Notes under the pieces: generated by a model
Databases searched by the model: none
What the model was told of the DNA's origin: nothing
What the model saw: only the letters and a program-made list of their open reading frames with translations
Origin: an uncultured Acidovorax sp.
Lineage (GTDB): Bacteria; Pseudomonadota; Gammaproteobacteria; Burkholderiales; Burkholderiaceae_C
DNA: 64,000 nucleotides
Assembly (NCBI GenBank): GCA_913774955.1
Contig: CAJYKV010000015.1
Location: 62,001 to 126,000 of the forward strand
Reading direction: 5' to 3'
Translations under genes and position numbers: made by a program
Shown here: positions 49,105 through 57,098 of the stretch, piece by piece
Position numbering within the stretch: the first letter of the stretch is position 1
How the letters are laid out: each line of letters begins with the position of its first letter

Positions 49105-49482
49105 TCAGTAGCCGCGGCCGCCGCCGTAGCCGCCGCCATTGCCACCGCCGTAACCGCCGCCACCGCTGCGGCCACCGCCGTAGCCGCCGCCGCCATTGCC
49201 GCCGCCGAAGCCACCGCTGCGGGGGGGACGGGCTTCCATCGGACGGGCTTCGTTCACGACCAGGTCGCGGCCGCCGAAGTTCTGGCCGTGCGCGCCCTGG
49301 ATGGCGGCTTGCGCCTCGGCATCGCTGCCCATTTCGACGAAGCCGAAGCCCTTCGAACGGCCGGTGTCACGTTCCATCATGACCTTGGCGCTGGAGACGG
49401 AGCCGTACTGGCTGAACGTCTGTTGCAGGTCTTCATCGCGGAAGGAATAGGGCAGGTTGCCCACGTAGAGTTTGTTGCCCAT
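49105..49482 (-). CDS. Glycine-rich RNA-binding protein (RRM), copy 2
   Basis: 125 residues: RRM (1-80) differing from copy 1 at only a handful of positions, and a shorter Gly/Tyr-rich tail (about 90-125). The 5' leaders of both copies share a Shine-Dalgarno-masking hairpin and an upstream block including TTTCGCG. Separate terminators suggest independent regulation. Confidence 0.93.
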   Translation of the reverse strand: MGNKLYVGNLPYSFRDEDLQQTFSQYGSVSSAKVMMERDTGRSKGFGFVEMGSDAEAQAAIQGAHGQNFGGRDLVVNEARPMEARPPRSGGFGGGNGGGGYGGGRSGGGGYGGGNGGGYGGGRGY

Positions 49483-49485
49483 GAA

Positions 49486-49522
49486 GGACTCCTAAAAAAA
49501 ACATGAAAACGCGATGGAGCCC
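49486..49522 (-). promoter_or_regulatory. RBS-masking hairpin, RNA-binding-protein gene copy 2
   Basis: Transcript strand GGGCTCC (49522-49516) pairs with GGAGTCC (49492-49486) around a U-rich loop of 23 bases. One pair is G-U where copy 1 has A-U, so pairing is kept despite the sequence change. GGAG of the stem is the ribosome binding site. Confidence 0.65.
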
Positions 49523-49728
49523 GACGCAACCAGCAAACCTGTGACGATCTCAGAGACGCGAAACCGACAATCACCGCAACTGCATTCCTGCGAGCAGAAA
49601 AGCGAGACCATTATCAACCATGTGATCCGGATCGGCGCAAGGAAATTGGCGTGCCTGCAACGTTCATTGTGGGTATTTACCCGCACTTTCCGGCGTCCGG
49701 GCCCGCCCCCACGCACTACAATCGCGGC

Positions 49729-49839
49729 AGTCTCTGGGGAGTAGCCCGCCCGGCGCCGCGCGCGCACGGGGGCATGCGTCAACAAACTTGGGCCTGCGCG
49801 GCCCATGGCGCCTGCGGTTCGACCGAACTGGGCGAGACC
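49729..49839 (+). ncRNA. yybP-ykoY (Mn2+) riboswitch
   Basis: Matches the family layout: TCTCTGGGGAGTAGCCCGC at the 5' side, CATGCGTCAACA near 49773-49784, GGCGAGACC at the 3' side. P1 is GTCTC (49730-49734) with GAGAC (49834-49838). It precedes a TMEM165-type transporter gene, a common Mn-controlled target, so manganese should raise its expression. Confidence 0.85.
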
Positions 49840-49921
49840 ATTGGCTGTGCACCGATCCATAGGCCGGAGTCGGGGCGCAGTCGATGCTGTCCGCTTTATC
49901 CGGCCGGATAAACCCCACCCC

Positions 49922-50500
49922 ATGGAAGCCTTCCTCGTATCCACGTCCATCGTCGCGCTCGCGGAGATGGGCGACAAGACCCAGCTCCTCTCCCTCGTCC
50001 TCGCGGCCCGCTTCCGCAAGCCCTGGCCGATCGTGCTCGGCATTCTCGCGGCCACCACCGCCAACCATGCGCTGGCCGGTGCCGTCGGTGCCTGGGTCAC
50101 CACCGTGATCGGGCCGCAGATGCTGCGCTGGATCCTCGGCCTGTCGTTCATCGCGATGGCGGTGTGGATGCTGATTCCCGACAAGCTCGACGACGACGAG
50201 ACCGGCGGCACCCCGCGCTTCGGCGTGTTCGGCACCACGCTGGTGGCGTTCTTCCTCGCCGAGATGGGCGACAAGACCCAGATCGCCACGGTGATGCTGG
50301 CCGCGCAGTACAGCGCGTACTTCTGGGTGGTGGCGGGAACCACGCTCGGCATGATGCTCGCCAACGCGCCCGTGGTCTGGCTGGGCGAACGCATCACGCG
50401 GCGCGTGCCGATCCGCGCGGTGCACGTGGTGTCGGCCGTCATCTTCCTGGTGCTGGGGCTCGCCGCGCTGTTCGCCCCCGCCGCCGGTCCTTTGGCATAA
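49922..50500 (+). CDS. UPF0016/TMEM165 family Mn2+/Ca2+ exporter
   Basis: 192 residues and six membrane segments in two repeats, each with the signature Glu-Met-Gly-Asp-Lys-Thr-Gln (near 14-20 and 115-121). These proteins carry Mn2+ or Ca2+ out of the cytoplasm. The Mn riboswitch upstream supports a manganese role. The stop codon overlaps the putative -10 element of metX and lies 10 bases before its SAM-II aptamer. Confidence 0.92.
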   Translation: MEAFLVSTSIVALAEMGDKTQLLSLVLAARFRKPWPIVLGILAATTANHALAGAVGAWVTTVIGPQMLRWILGLSFIAMAVWMLIPDKLDDDETGGTPRFGVFGTTLVAFFLAEMGDKTQIATVMLAAQYSAYFWVVAGTTLGMMLANAPVVWLGERITRRVPIRAVHVVSAVIFLVLGLAALFAPAAGPLA

Positions 50501-50501
50501 T
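50496..50501 (+). promoter_or_regulatory. Probable -10 element for metX
   Basis: CATAAT overlaps the stop of the upstream gene; initiation near 50508 coincides with the start of the SAM-II fold. The -35 is weak (TTCGCC at 50471-50476). Confidence 0.4.
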
Positions 50502-50509
50502 TGCCGCAC

Positions 50510-50558
50510 ACGCGCCGATTTGCCACCGCTTGCGGGCGCTTTATAAATCCAGCTAAAG
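50510..50558 (+). ncRNA. SAM-II riboswitch
   Basis: The sequence runs GCGCCGATTT, a loop, CTTGCGGGCGC, then TATAAAT and AGCTAAA. This is the H-type pseudoknot pattern of the SAM-II (metA/metX) aptamer. P1 is GCGCC (50512-50516) with GGCGC (50535-50539). S-adenosylmethionine binding should reduce expression of the methionine gene downstream. Confidence 0.9.
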
Positions 50559-50583
50559 ACCCGACCGTTGGTGCAGTGCGACG

Positions 50584-50618
50584 ACCCGGCCTCGTTTTTA
50601 GCGATGCCGGGTTTTTTT
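50584..50618 (+). terminator. Expression-platform terminator before metX
   Basis: ACCCGGC (50584-50590) and GCCGGGT (50606-50612) with inner TCG/CGA pairs, followed by seven T just before the metX ATG. It is well placed to abort metX transcription when the SAM-II aptamer is occupied. Confidence 0.8.
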
Positions 50619-50623
50619 CATCC

Positions 50624-51823
50624 ATGTCGTTCATCGCCACACCGCAATCCATGCACTTCGCGGAGCCGCTGCCCCTGCAGGGAGGCGCGTCGATCCGCGA
50701 CTACACGCTCGCCTACGAAACCTACGGCACGCTGAACGCCGACCGCTCCAACGCGGTGCTGGTGTGCCATGCGCTCAACGCGTCGCACCACGTGGCCGGC
50801 GTCTACGAGGGGCAGGCCCGCAGCGAGGGCTGGTGGGACAACATGATCGGCCCGGGCAAGCCGGTGGACACCGACCGCTTCTTCGTGATCGGCATCAACA
50901 ACCTGGGTTCGTGCTTCGGCTCCACCGGGCCGATGCACACGCACCCCGATACCGGCGAGGTGTATGGCGCCGACTTCCCCGTGGTGACGGTGGAGGACTG
51001 GGTGAACGCCCAGGCGCGGCTGCTGGACCGCCTGGGCGTGCAGCAGCTCGCCGCGGTGCTGGGCGGCAGCCTGGGGGGCATGCAGGCGCTGTCGTGGGCG
51101 CTGCAGTACCCCGACCGCATGCGCCATGCCGTGGTGGTGGCGAGCGCGCCCAACCTCACCGCCGAGAACATCGCGTTCAACGAGGTGGCGCGCCGCGCGA
51201 TCGTCACCGACCCGGACTTCCACGGCGGGCACTTCTACCGGCACGGCACCATCCCGAAGCGCGGCCTGCGCATCGCCCGCATGATCGGCCACATCACCTA
51301 CCTGTCGGACGACGTGATGAACGAGAAGTTCGGCCGGCAGCTCCGGAGCCGGGTGCTCGATCGCGCGGCTCCTGGCACCGCGGCTTCCCTGGCGCACGGC
51401 GCCGAGCCGGTGCCGGGCGCGGGGTCCTACCTCTACAGCACGCAGGACATCGAGTTCCAGATCGAGAGCTACCTGCGCTACCAGGGCGACAAGTTCAGCG
51501 ATTACTTCGACGCCAACACCTACCTGCTCATCACCCGGGCGCTGGACTATTTCGATCCGGCGCTCGCCTTCGGCGGCAACCTCACGCGGGCGCTGGCCCG
51601 CGCCTGCGCGAAGTTCCTGCTGGTGAGCTTCACCACGGACTGGCGCTTCTCGCCCGCGCGCAGCCGGGAGATCGTCAAGGCGCTGCTGGAGAACCGGCGG
51701 GACGTGAGCTATGCGGAAATCGACGCGCCGCACGGCCACGACGCCTTCCTGCTGGACGATGCGCGCTACATGAACCTGATGCGTTCCTATTTCGACGGCA
51801 TTGCCAGGGAGTCCGCCGCATGA
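50624..51823 (+). CDS. metX: Homoserine O-acyltransferase MetX
   Basis: 399-residue alpha/beta hydrolase that acylates homoserine for methionine synthesis. It has 'LAYETYG', '[15 protein letters not shown]', the nucleophile Gly-Gly-Ser-Leu-Gly-Gly-Met, catalytic Asp in the '[11 protein letters not shown]' stretch and His in 'HGHDAFLL'. Proteobacterial MetX paired with MetW often uses succinyl-CoA, so acyl specificity is left open. ATG 50624 has no Shine-Dalgarno, consistent with a leader governed by the terminator. Overlaps metW by four bases. Confidence 0.95.
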   Translation: MSFIATPQSMHFAEPLPLQGGASIRDYTLAYETYGTLNADRSNAVLVCHALNASHHVAGVYEGQARSEGWWDNMIGPGKPVDTDRFFVIGINNLGSCFGSTGPMHTHPDTGEVYGADFPVVTVEDWVNAQARLLDRLGVQQLAAVLGGSLGGMQALSWALQYPDRMRHAVVVASAPNLTAENIAFNEVARRAIVTDPDFHGGHFYRHGTIPKRGLRIARMIGHITYLSDDVMNEKFGRQLRSRVLDRAAPGTAASLAHGAEPVPGAGSYLYSTQDIEFQIESYLRYQGDKFSDYFDANTYLLITRALDYFDPALAFGGNLTRALARACAKFLLVSFTTDWRFSPARSREIVKALLENRRDVSYAEIDAPHGHDAFLLDDARYMNLMRSYFDGIARESAA

Positions 51824-52404
51824 GCGATCCATCCACCATGCACGCGATCGCGCGGCTCGTGCCCCACGGCGCGCGCGTGCTCGACCTGGGCTGCGGCGAC
51901 GGCGCGCTGCTCGACATGCTGCAGCGCGAGCGCGGCTGCAGCGGCTACGGCGTGGAGATCGCCGACGACAACGTGCTCGCCTGCGTGCGCCGCGGCGTGA
52001 ACGTGGTGCAGCTCAACCTCGACGAAGGCCTCGCGATGTTCGGCGACAACTCGTTCGACGTGGTGCTGCAGATCGACACGCTGCAGCACCTGCGCAACGC
52101 CGAGGTGATGCTGCGCGAGACGGCGCGCGTCGGGCGGGCGGGCATCGTCGCATTCCCGAACTTCGCGCACTGGCCGAACCGGCTGTCGGTGCTGCGCGGG
52201 CGCATGCCCGTCACGCGCCGGCTGCCCTACCAGTGGTACGACACGCCGAACATCCGCGTCGGGACGTTCAAGGATTTCGAGGTGCTGGCGCACAAGAACC
52301 GCCTGCGCGTGCTCGACGCGTTCGGCCTGCAGCGCGGGCGGGAGGTGCGCTTCCTGCCGAACGCGCTGGCCGGCACGGCCGTGTTCCATTTCGAGCACGA
52401 CTGA
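51820..52404 (+). CDS. metW: Methionine biosynthesis protein MetW
   Basis: 194-residue methyltransferase-fold protein ([15 protein letters not shown], then [12 protein letters not shown]) that is needed together with MetX in many proteobacteria. Starts in the metX stop codon (ATGA), so translation is coupled and the SAM-II switch governs both. Confidence 0.95.
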   Translation: MSDPSTMHAIARLVPHGARVLDLGCGDGALLDMLQRERGCSGYGVEIADDNVLACVRRGVNVVQLNLDEGLAMFGDNSFDVVLQIDTLQHLRNAEVMLRETARVGRAGIVAFPNFAHWPNRLSVLRGRMPVTRRLPYQWYDTPNIRVGTFKDFEVLAHKNRLRVLDAFGLQRGREVRFLPNALAGTAVFHFEHD

Positions 52405-52523
52405 CGGCCCGCGGCGCACTGCACGCCGGAATCCGCGCAGCGGGGCGGCCCGGGCGATGGCGCGCGCCAGCGCGTTCGCTTATTCTGCGCCCCGCACGAC
52501 CGTTCTTTTTTCCGTTCCGCGCC

Positions 52524-53735
52524 ATGCCGTCCCAGCCCCTGCTGCACCTGCCGACCCTGCTGGCGATGACCGTGGTGGGGTCGCTGGTGATGGCGGCCGG
52601 GCTGCTGCTGGTGGGCGCGCGCCGGCGGGGCGAGGGGCAGGGCCTGTGGGCCACGGCCCTGCTGATGCAGTCGCTGGCCTATGTGCTGCTCGCGCTGCGC
52701 GGCCGGATTCCCGACGTGCTCTCGATCGTGGTGGCCAACGGACTGCTGGGCGGGGTGTTCGCGAGCCTGCTCGCGGCCGTCTACCAGTTCCAGCGCCGGC
52801 CCCTGCCGTGGCGGCAGCTCGTGCCGCCGGTGCTGGTGACGCTCGCCCTGTTCGTGGCCTTCCGTGAAGACTACGCGGCGCGGCTGGTGCTGGCCGGCGT
52901 GATCTACACGGGCCAGCTCGGCCTGGTGCTGTGGGCGCTGCGGCAGCACCCTTCGGAAGGCCGCGGGGCCCGCATGGTGGCGATCGGCATCTGGCTGCAG
53001 TGCGGCATGCTGGTGGTGCGTGCCGTGGCCGCGGCCACGGGGCACATGCCCACGGCCGGGCTGCTGGAGGAGAGCCTCTGGCAGCACGCGACCTTCCTCA
53101 CCACGTTCATCACCGTGCAGGCCTCGTCGTTCGGTTTCATCTTCATGGCGCGCGACCGGGCCGACGCCATCAACCAGCGCATGGCCGCGCGCGATCCGCT
53201 CACCGACGTGCCCAACCGCCGGGCGACCATCGCGGCGCTGGACCGCGACATCGGCCGCGCCGTGCGCTCGCGCGAGCCGTTCTCGCTCATGATGGTCGAC
53301 ATCGACCACTTCAAGCGCGTCAACGACGAGCTGGGGCATCTGGCGGGCGACGAGGTGCTGCGCGGCGTCGTGGACCTGATGGGCACGCGCGTCCGCGCGC
53401 AGGACCTGATCGGCCGCTACGGGGGCGAGGAGTTCGTGGTGCTGCTGCCGGACACCCCCCTGGACGGCGCGCAGCGGCTGGCCGCCGACCTGTGCGCGGC
53501 GGTGGAGCGCACCACCTTCGACACCGCCGCGGGGCCCGTGCGGGTCACCCTGAGCATCGGCGTGTTCGGCGGCCGCCTCGACGCGGAAGACCACTGGGAC
53601 GCGCTCATCGCGGCGGCCGACCGGGCCATGTACGACGCCAAGCACGGGGGACGCAACCGCGTCGTCGTCGCGGACATGCCCCTGGGCGCGGTGGCGCGCG
53701 GTGCCGGACCGGGCGACAATCCCGTGAACGGCTGA
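52524..53735 (+). CDS. Membrane diguanylate cyclase (GGDEF)
   Basis: 403 residues. About six N-terminal membrane segments (10-215) lead to a GGDEF domain (about 230-385). The active site Gly-Gly-Glu-Glu-Phe is intact and the inhibitory site Arg-Ala-Gln-Asp lies five residues before it, so it should make cyclic di-GMP under product inhibition. The signal for the membrane part is unknown. It follows metW on the same strand, 119 bases on. Confidence 0.92.
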   Translation: MPSQPLLHLPTLLAMTVVGSLVMAAGLLLVGARRRGEGQGLWATALLMQSLAYVLLALRGRIPDVLSIVVANGLLGGVFASLLAAVYQFQRRPLPWRQLVPPVLVTLALFVAFREDYAARLVLAGVIYTGQLGLVLWALRQHPSEGRGARMVAIGIWLQCGMLVVRAVAAATGHMPTAGLLEESLWQHATFLTTFITVQASSFGFIFMARDRADAINQRMAARDPLTDVPNRRATIAALDRDIGRAVRSREPFSLMMVDIDHFKRVNDELGHLAGDEVLRGVVDLMGTRVRAQDLIGRYGGEEFVVLLPDTPLDGAQRLAADLCAAVERTTFDTAAGPVRVTLSIGVFGGRLDAEDHWDALIAAADRAMYDAKHGGRNRVVVADMPLGAVARGAGPGDNPVNG

Positions 53736-53874
53736 CAGGGCCCTTGCGGCACGGTGCCGTGTCCCGCGGCATCGCGGCGCGGGCCACGCACGGCCCGCCC
53801 TGCGGCGCCCCGCCGGCACGAACCTGCCGCGTCCCACCCTGCGCCCCGCGCCATCCGCCAAGGAACGAACGACC

Positions 53875-55353
53875 ATGAACGCCCCCCTCGCCCCGCACCT
53901 TCTTCAGCCGGCCGACGCGCTGGACCACGTCAGCCGCCAGTGGGACGGCGACATCCTGCGCCAGCTCACCGACTACATCGCGATTCCCGCCAAGTCCCCC
54001 GGCTTCGCGCCCGACTGGGAACAGCTCGGCCTGCTCGACACCGTGCTGCGCAATGCGGCGGCGTGGGTGGAGGCCCAGAAGGTGCCCGGGCTGCGCCTGG
54101 AAGTGCTGCGCATGCCGGGCCGCACGCCGGTGCTGTTCTTCGAGGTGGAGGCCACGCGCGCCGGCTCGCAGCAGACGGTGCTGATGTACGGCCACCTGGA
54201 CAAGCAGCCCGAGTTCGACGGCTGGCGCCGCGACCTGGGCCCCTGGACGCCCAAGTACGAGGACGGCAAGCTCTACGGCCGCGGCGGCGCGGACGACGGC
54301 TACGCGGTGTACGCCAGCATCGCCGCGGTGCAGGAGATCAAGCGCCAGGGCGTGCCGCACCCGCGCATCGTGGGCCTGATCGAGACCTGCGAGGAAAGCG
54401 GCTCGCGCGATCTGCTGCCCTACATCGACCTGCTGCGCCCGCGCCTGGGCGACGTCACGCTCGTGATCTGCCTGGATTCCGGCGCGGGCAACTACGACCA
54501 GCTCTGGCTCACCACCAGCCTGCGCGGCATGGTGAGCGGCACGCTCAAGGTGCAGATCCTGACCGAGGGCGTGCATTCGGGCGATGCCTCCGGCCTCGTG
54601 CCGTCGTCCTTCCGCATCATGCGGCAGGTGCTCGACCGGCTGGAGGACAGCGCCACGGGCCGCCTGCTGCCCGCGAGCTTCCACTGCGAGGTGCCGCCCG
54701 ACCGCCTCGCGCAGGCGCGCGCCACGGCCGCGATCCTGGGCGACGAGGTGACGAAACGCTTCCCCTGGGCGCACTACGACTGCGGCGGCTCGACCAGCTT
54801 CGCGCTGCCCACCACCACCGACCCGGTGCAGGCGCTGATCAACCGCACCTGGACGCCGACGCTCAGCGTGACGGGCGCCGAAGGCCTGCCGGCGCTGCAG
54901 GATGCCGGCAACGTGCTGCGGCCCTACACCGCCTTCAAGCTCAGCCTCCGCCTGCCGCCCGTGGTGGACGCGGCCGAAAGCGTGCAGACGCTCAAGGCCC
55001 TGCTGGAGGACAACGCGCCCTACCAGGCCCGCGTGACCTTCGAGCCCGGCAGCGCCGCCAGCGGCTGGAATGCGCCGGCCATCACGCCCTGGTTCGAGAA
55101 GGCGCTGAACGCCGCGAGCCAGGCGCATTTCGGCGCCCCCTGCGGTTACATCGGCCAGGGCGGCACCATCCCGCTCATGAACATGCTGAGCCAGGGCTTC
55201 CCGACGGCGCAGATGATGGTCTGCGGCGTGCTGGGCCCCAAGAGCAACGCGCACGGCCCGAACGAGTTCCTGCACGTGCCGTATGCCAAGAAGCTCACGG
55301 CCGCGGTGGCGCAGGTGGTCGCGAGCCTGCCGGAGCCGGGTGCGGACGCCTGA
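53875..55353 (+). CDS. M20-family metallopeptidase (dipeptidase-like)
   Basis: 492-residue cytosolic zinc peptidase. Metal and catalytic residues are visible in 'LMYGHLDKQPE', 'YGRGGADDGY', 'IETCEESGS' and 'VICLDSG'. 'GQGGTIPLMNML' and 'GPKSNAHGPNEF' near the C terminus complete the family pattern. It resembles carnosinase and M20 dipeptidases. AAGGA precedes the ATG. Substrate unassigned. Confidence 0.9.
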   Translation: MNAPLAPHLLQPADALDHVSRQWDGDILRQLTDYIAIPAKSPGFAPDWEQLGLLDTVLRNAAAWVEAQKVPGLRLEVLRMPGRTPVLFFEVEATRAGSQQTVLMYGHLDKQPEFDGWRRDLGPWTPKYEDGKLYGRGGADDGYAVYASIAAVQEIKRQGVPHPRIVGLIETCEESGSRDLLPYIDLLRPRLGDVTLVICLDSGAGNYDQLWLTTSLRGMVSGTLKVQILTEGVHSGDASGLVPSSFRIMRQVLDRLEDSATGRLLPASFHCEVPPDRLAQARATAAILGDEVTKRFPWAHYDCGGSTSFALPTTTDPVQALINRTWTPTLSVTGAEGLPALQDAGNVLRPYTAFKLSLRLPPVVDAAESVQTLKALLEDNAPYQARVTFEPGSAASGWNAPAITPWFEKALNAASQAHFGAPCGYIGQGGTIPLMNMLSQGFPTAQMMVCGVLGPKSNAHGPNEFLHVPYAKKLTAAVAQVVASLPEPGADA

Positions 55354-55356
55354 GCG

Positions 55357-55905
55357 TCAGGGCGCACGCCGGTCCGGCACGATCCATACCGCCACGCCCG
55401 CGCGCCGGCACTGCCTGAGGATGCGGTCGGCCCAGGCCCGGGTGACGAGGAAGCTGCTGCCGAAGCGCTCGGCATCGGTGTCCACGACCCCGTCCCTCAG
55501 GTCCGCCGACCGGCTCCAGGCCAGCGCCTGTCCCGCGAAGACGGGGTTCTCGTCCCGGTTGCCGGGGCGTGGCGGCCACGGCAGGGTGTAGAGGCGCCCT
55601 CCCGTGGCCCACACCATGTGCAGGGCCTGCCGCGGCTGCGGCGTGGCCGGGTCGGCCGGCATGCGCTCGACCACGAAACAGAAGCGCTGCGTGCCCCGGG
55701 GCCGGCCCAGGGTGGCAAGAAACGCCTGCAGCACGCCGACGCCGGGCACGTGCCGCCGGTCGGGCGGGGAGAAGGCCGGGTCTGCAGTGATGGTGGCCGG
55801 CCCCGTGCCCGACGTGCCCGCCGGAGCGGGCAGGGCGCCACCGGCCAGGCAGGCGGCGAGCACCGCCGCGCGCCGGCGGGCGGTCCACGCTCCGGGCAGT
55901 CTCAT
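55357..55905 (-). CDS. Secreted protein of unknown function
   Basis: 182 residues with an Arg-rich N terminus and hydrophobic signal segment (about 14-29, likely cleaved after Ala-Pro-Ala). The mature part has 'FCFVVERMPADP' and 'RFGSSFLVTRAWADRILRQCRRAGVAVWIVPDR'; no domain is recognised. It starts within the stop of the MFS gene (ATGA), as the third member of a GGDEF-MFS-secreted protein operon. Its stop lies three bases from the M20 stop on the opposite strand. Confidence 0.7.
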   Translation of the reverse strand: MRLPGAWTARRRAAVLAACLAGGALPAPAGTSGTGPATITADPAFSPPDRRHVPGVGVLQAFLATLGRPRGTQRFCFVVERMPADPATPQPRQALHMVWATGGRLYTLPWPPRPGNRDENPVFAGQALAWSRSADLRDGVVDTDAERFGSSFLVTRAWADRILRQCRRAGVAVWIVPDRRAP

Positions 55906-57098
55906 GCTGCGGCCTGCCGGCGGCGCTGCCGCAGCGCCAGCCACGCGAGCCCCGCGCCGGTGAGCGCGATCGGCACGAGCGAGCCGTAGTTGAGCAACGT
56001 CCAGCCCTGGGTGGTGACGAGTGCGCCGGAAGCGAACGAAGTCAGCGCCATGGTGGCGAACACGCCGAAGTTGATGGCGGCCTGCGCGCGGTCCTTCTCC
56101 TCGGGCCGGTAGGCGCGCAACGCCAGGGTGGTGCTGCCGGTGAAGAGGAAGTTCCAGCCCACGCCCAGCAGGAACAGCGCGGCCGTGAAGTGCTGCACGT
56201 CCACCCCGCGCAGCGCGATCGCCACGCAGCCGGCGTTGAGCGCCACGCCGGCGCCCATCACGCGCAGCACCCCGAAGCGCCGGATCAGGCTGCCGGTGAA
56301 GAAGCCCGGCGCGAACATGCCGATCACGTGCCACTCCAGCACGAAGGCCGCGTCGCCGAACGCATGCCCGCAGACCTGCATGGCGAGCGGCGTGGCCGCC
56401 ATGAGCAGGTTCATCACGCCGTAGCCCAGCGCGGCGGCCAGCATGGCGACGGCGAACGCGGGCTCGCGCAGCAACTGCGCCACCGAACGGCCCGCGCTGC
56501 CGTCCGCATCGGCCGCGCGCGCCGCCACGGGCGGAAAGCGCAGCGCGGCCATGCAGGCCATGGACACCAGCGCCACACCGACCAGCGCCAGGTACGCGCC
56601 CGCGAACGGCACGCCGAGCAGGTCGCGGGTGTGGTGCGCGAGGTTCGGGCCGGCCACGGCGCCCAGCAGGCCGCCAGCCATGACGAGCGAGACGGCCGTG
56701 TCGCGCTGGGATGCCGGAACGATCTCCGCGGCCGCGAACCGGTAGAGCTGGCCGTTGGCGCTGTAGTAGCCGGCGATCACCGTGGCCGTGCACAGCAGCC
56801 AGAACGCATGCGTCCATACGGCCAGCGCGCACAGCAGCGCCGAGCCGGCGGCCACGGCCAGGCCGATCTGGAACGAGGTTTGCCGTCCCCAGCGCCGCTG
56901 GGCCCGCGCCACGAGGCCGGTGGACAGCGCGCCGCCCACCACGTAGCCCATCACCGGCAGGGTCGCCATCCAGCCGCGCGGCGCGAGCTGCAGGCCCACC
57001 AGGCCGTTGATGGCGATGAAGACGACGTTGTTGGTGAGGAACAGGCCCTGGCACAGGGCGAGCAGGCCGAGCGGGCGGCGGTGGTTGGGGAGCGTCAT
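55902..57098 (-). CDS. Major facilitator superfamily transporter
   Basis: 398 residues, about 12 membrane segments with a cytoplasmic loop after segment 6 (about 190-210). It belongs to the drug/metabolite MFS type by general pattern; no substrate-specific motif is visible. It overlaps both neighbours by four bases (ATGA), between the diguanylate cyclase and the secreted protein, so the three are very probably one operon. Confidence 0.88.
   Translation of the reverse strand: MTLPNHRRPLGLLALCQGLFLTNNVVFIAINGLVGLQLAPRGWMATLPVMGYVVGGALSTGLVARAQRRWGRQTSFQIGLAVAAGSALLCALAVWTHAFWLLCTATVIAGYYSANGQLYRFAAAEIVPASQRDTAVSLVMAGGLLGAVAGPNLAHHTRDLLGVPFAGAYLALVGVALVSMACMAALRFPPVAARAADADGSAGRSVAQLLREPAFAVAMLAAALGYGVMNLLMAATPLAMQVCGHAFGDAAFVLEWHVIGMFAPGFFTGSLIRRFGVLRVMGAGVALNAGCVAIALRGVDVQHFTAALFLLGVGWNFLFTGSTTLALRAYRPEEKDRAQAAINFGVFATMALTSFASGALVTTQGWTLLNYGSLVPIALTGAGLAWLALRQRRRQAAA

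Larger units (their letters stand above)
49483..49921. other. Intergenic region between RNA-binding-protein copy 2 and the TMEM165 gene
   Basis: 439 bp with divergent leaders. The left part (49483-49620) is the leader of the RNA-binding-protein gene. A -10-like TACAAT at 49717-49722 starts the riboswitch leader of the right-hand gene at about 49729. The rest (49840-49921) is leader RNA with a hairpin TTTATCCGGCCGGATAAA near 49893-49910 just before the ATG. Confidence 0.6.
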
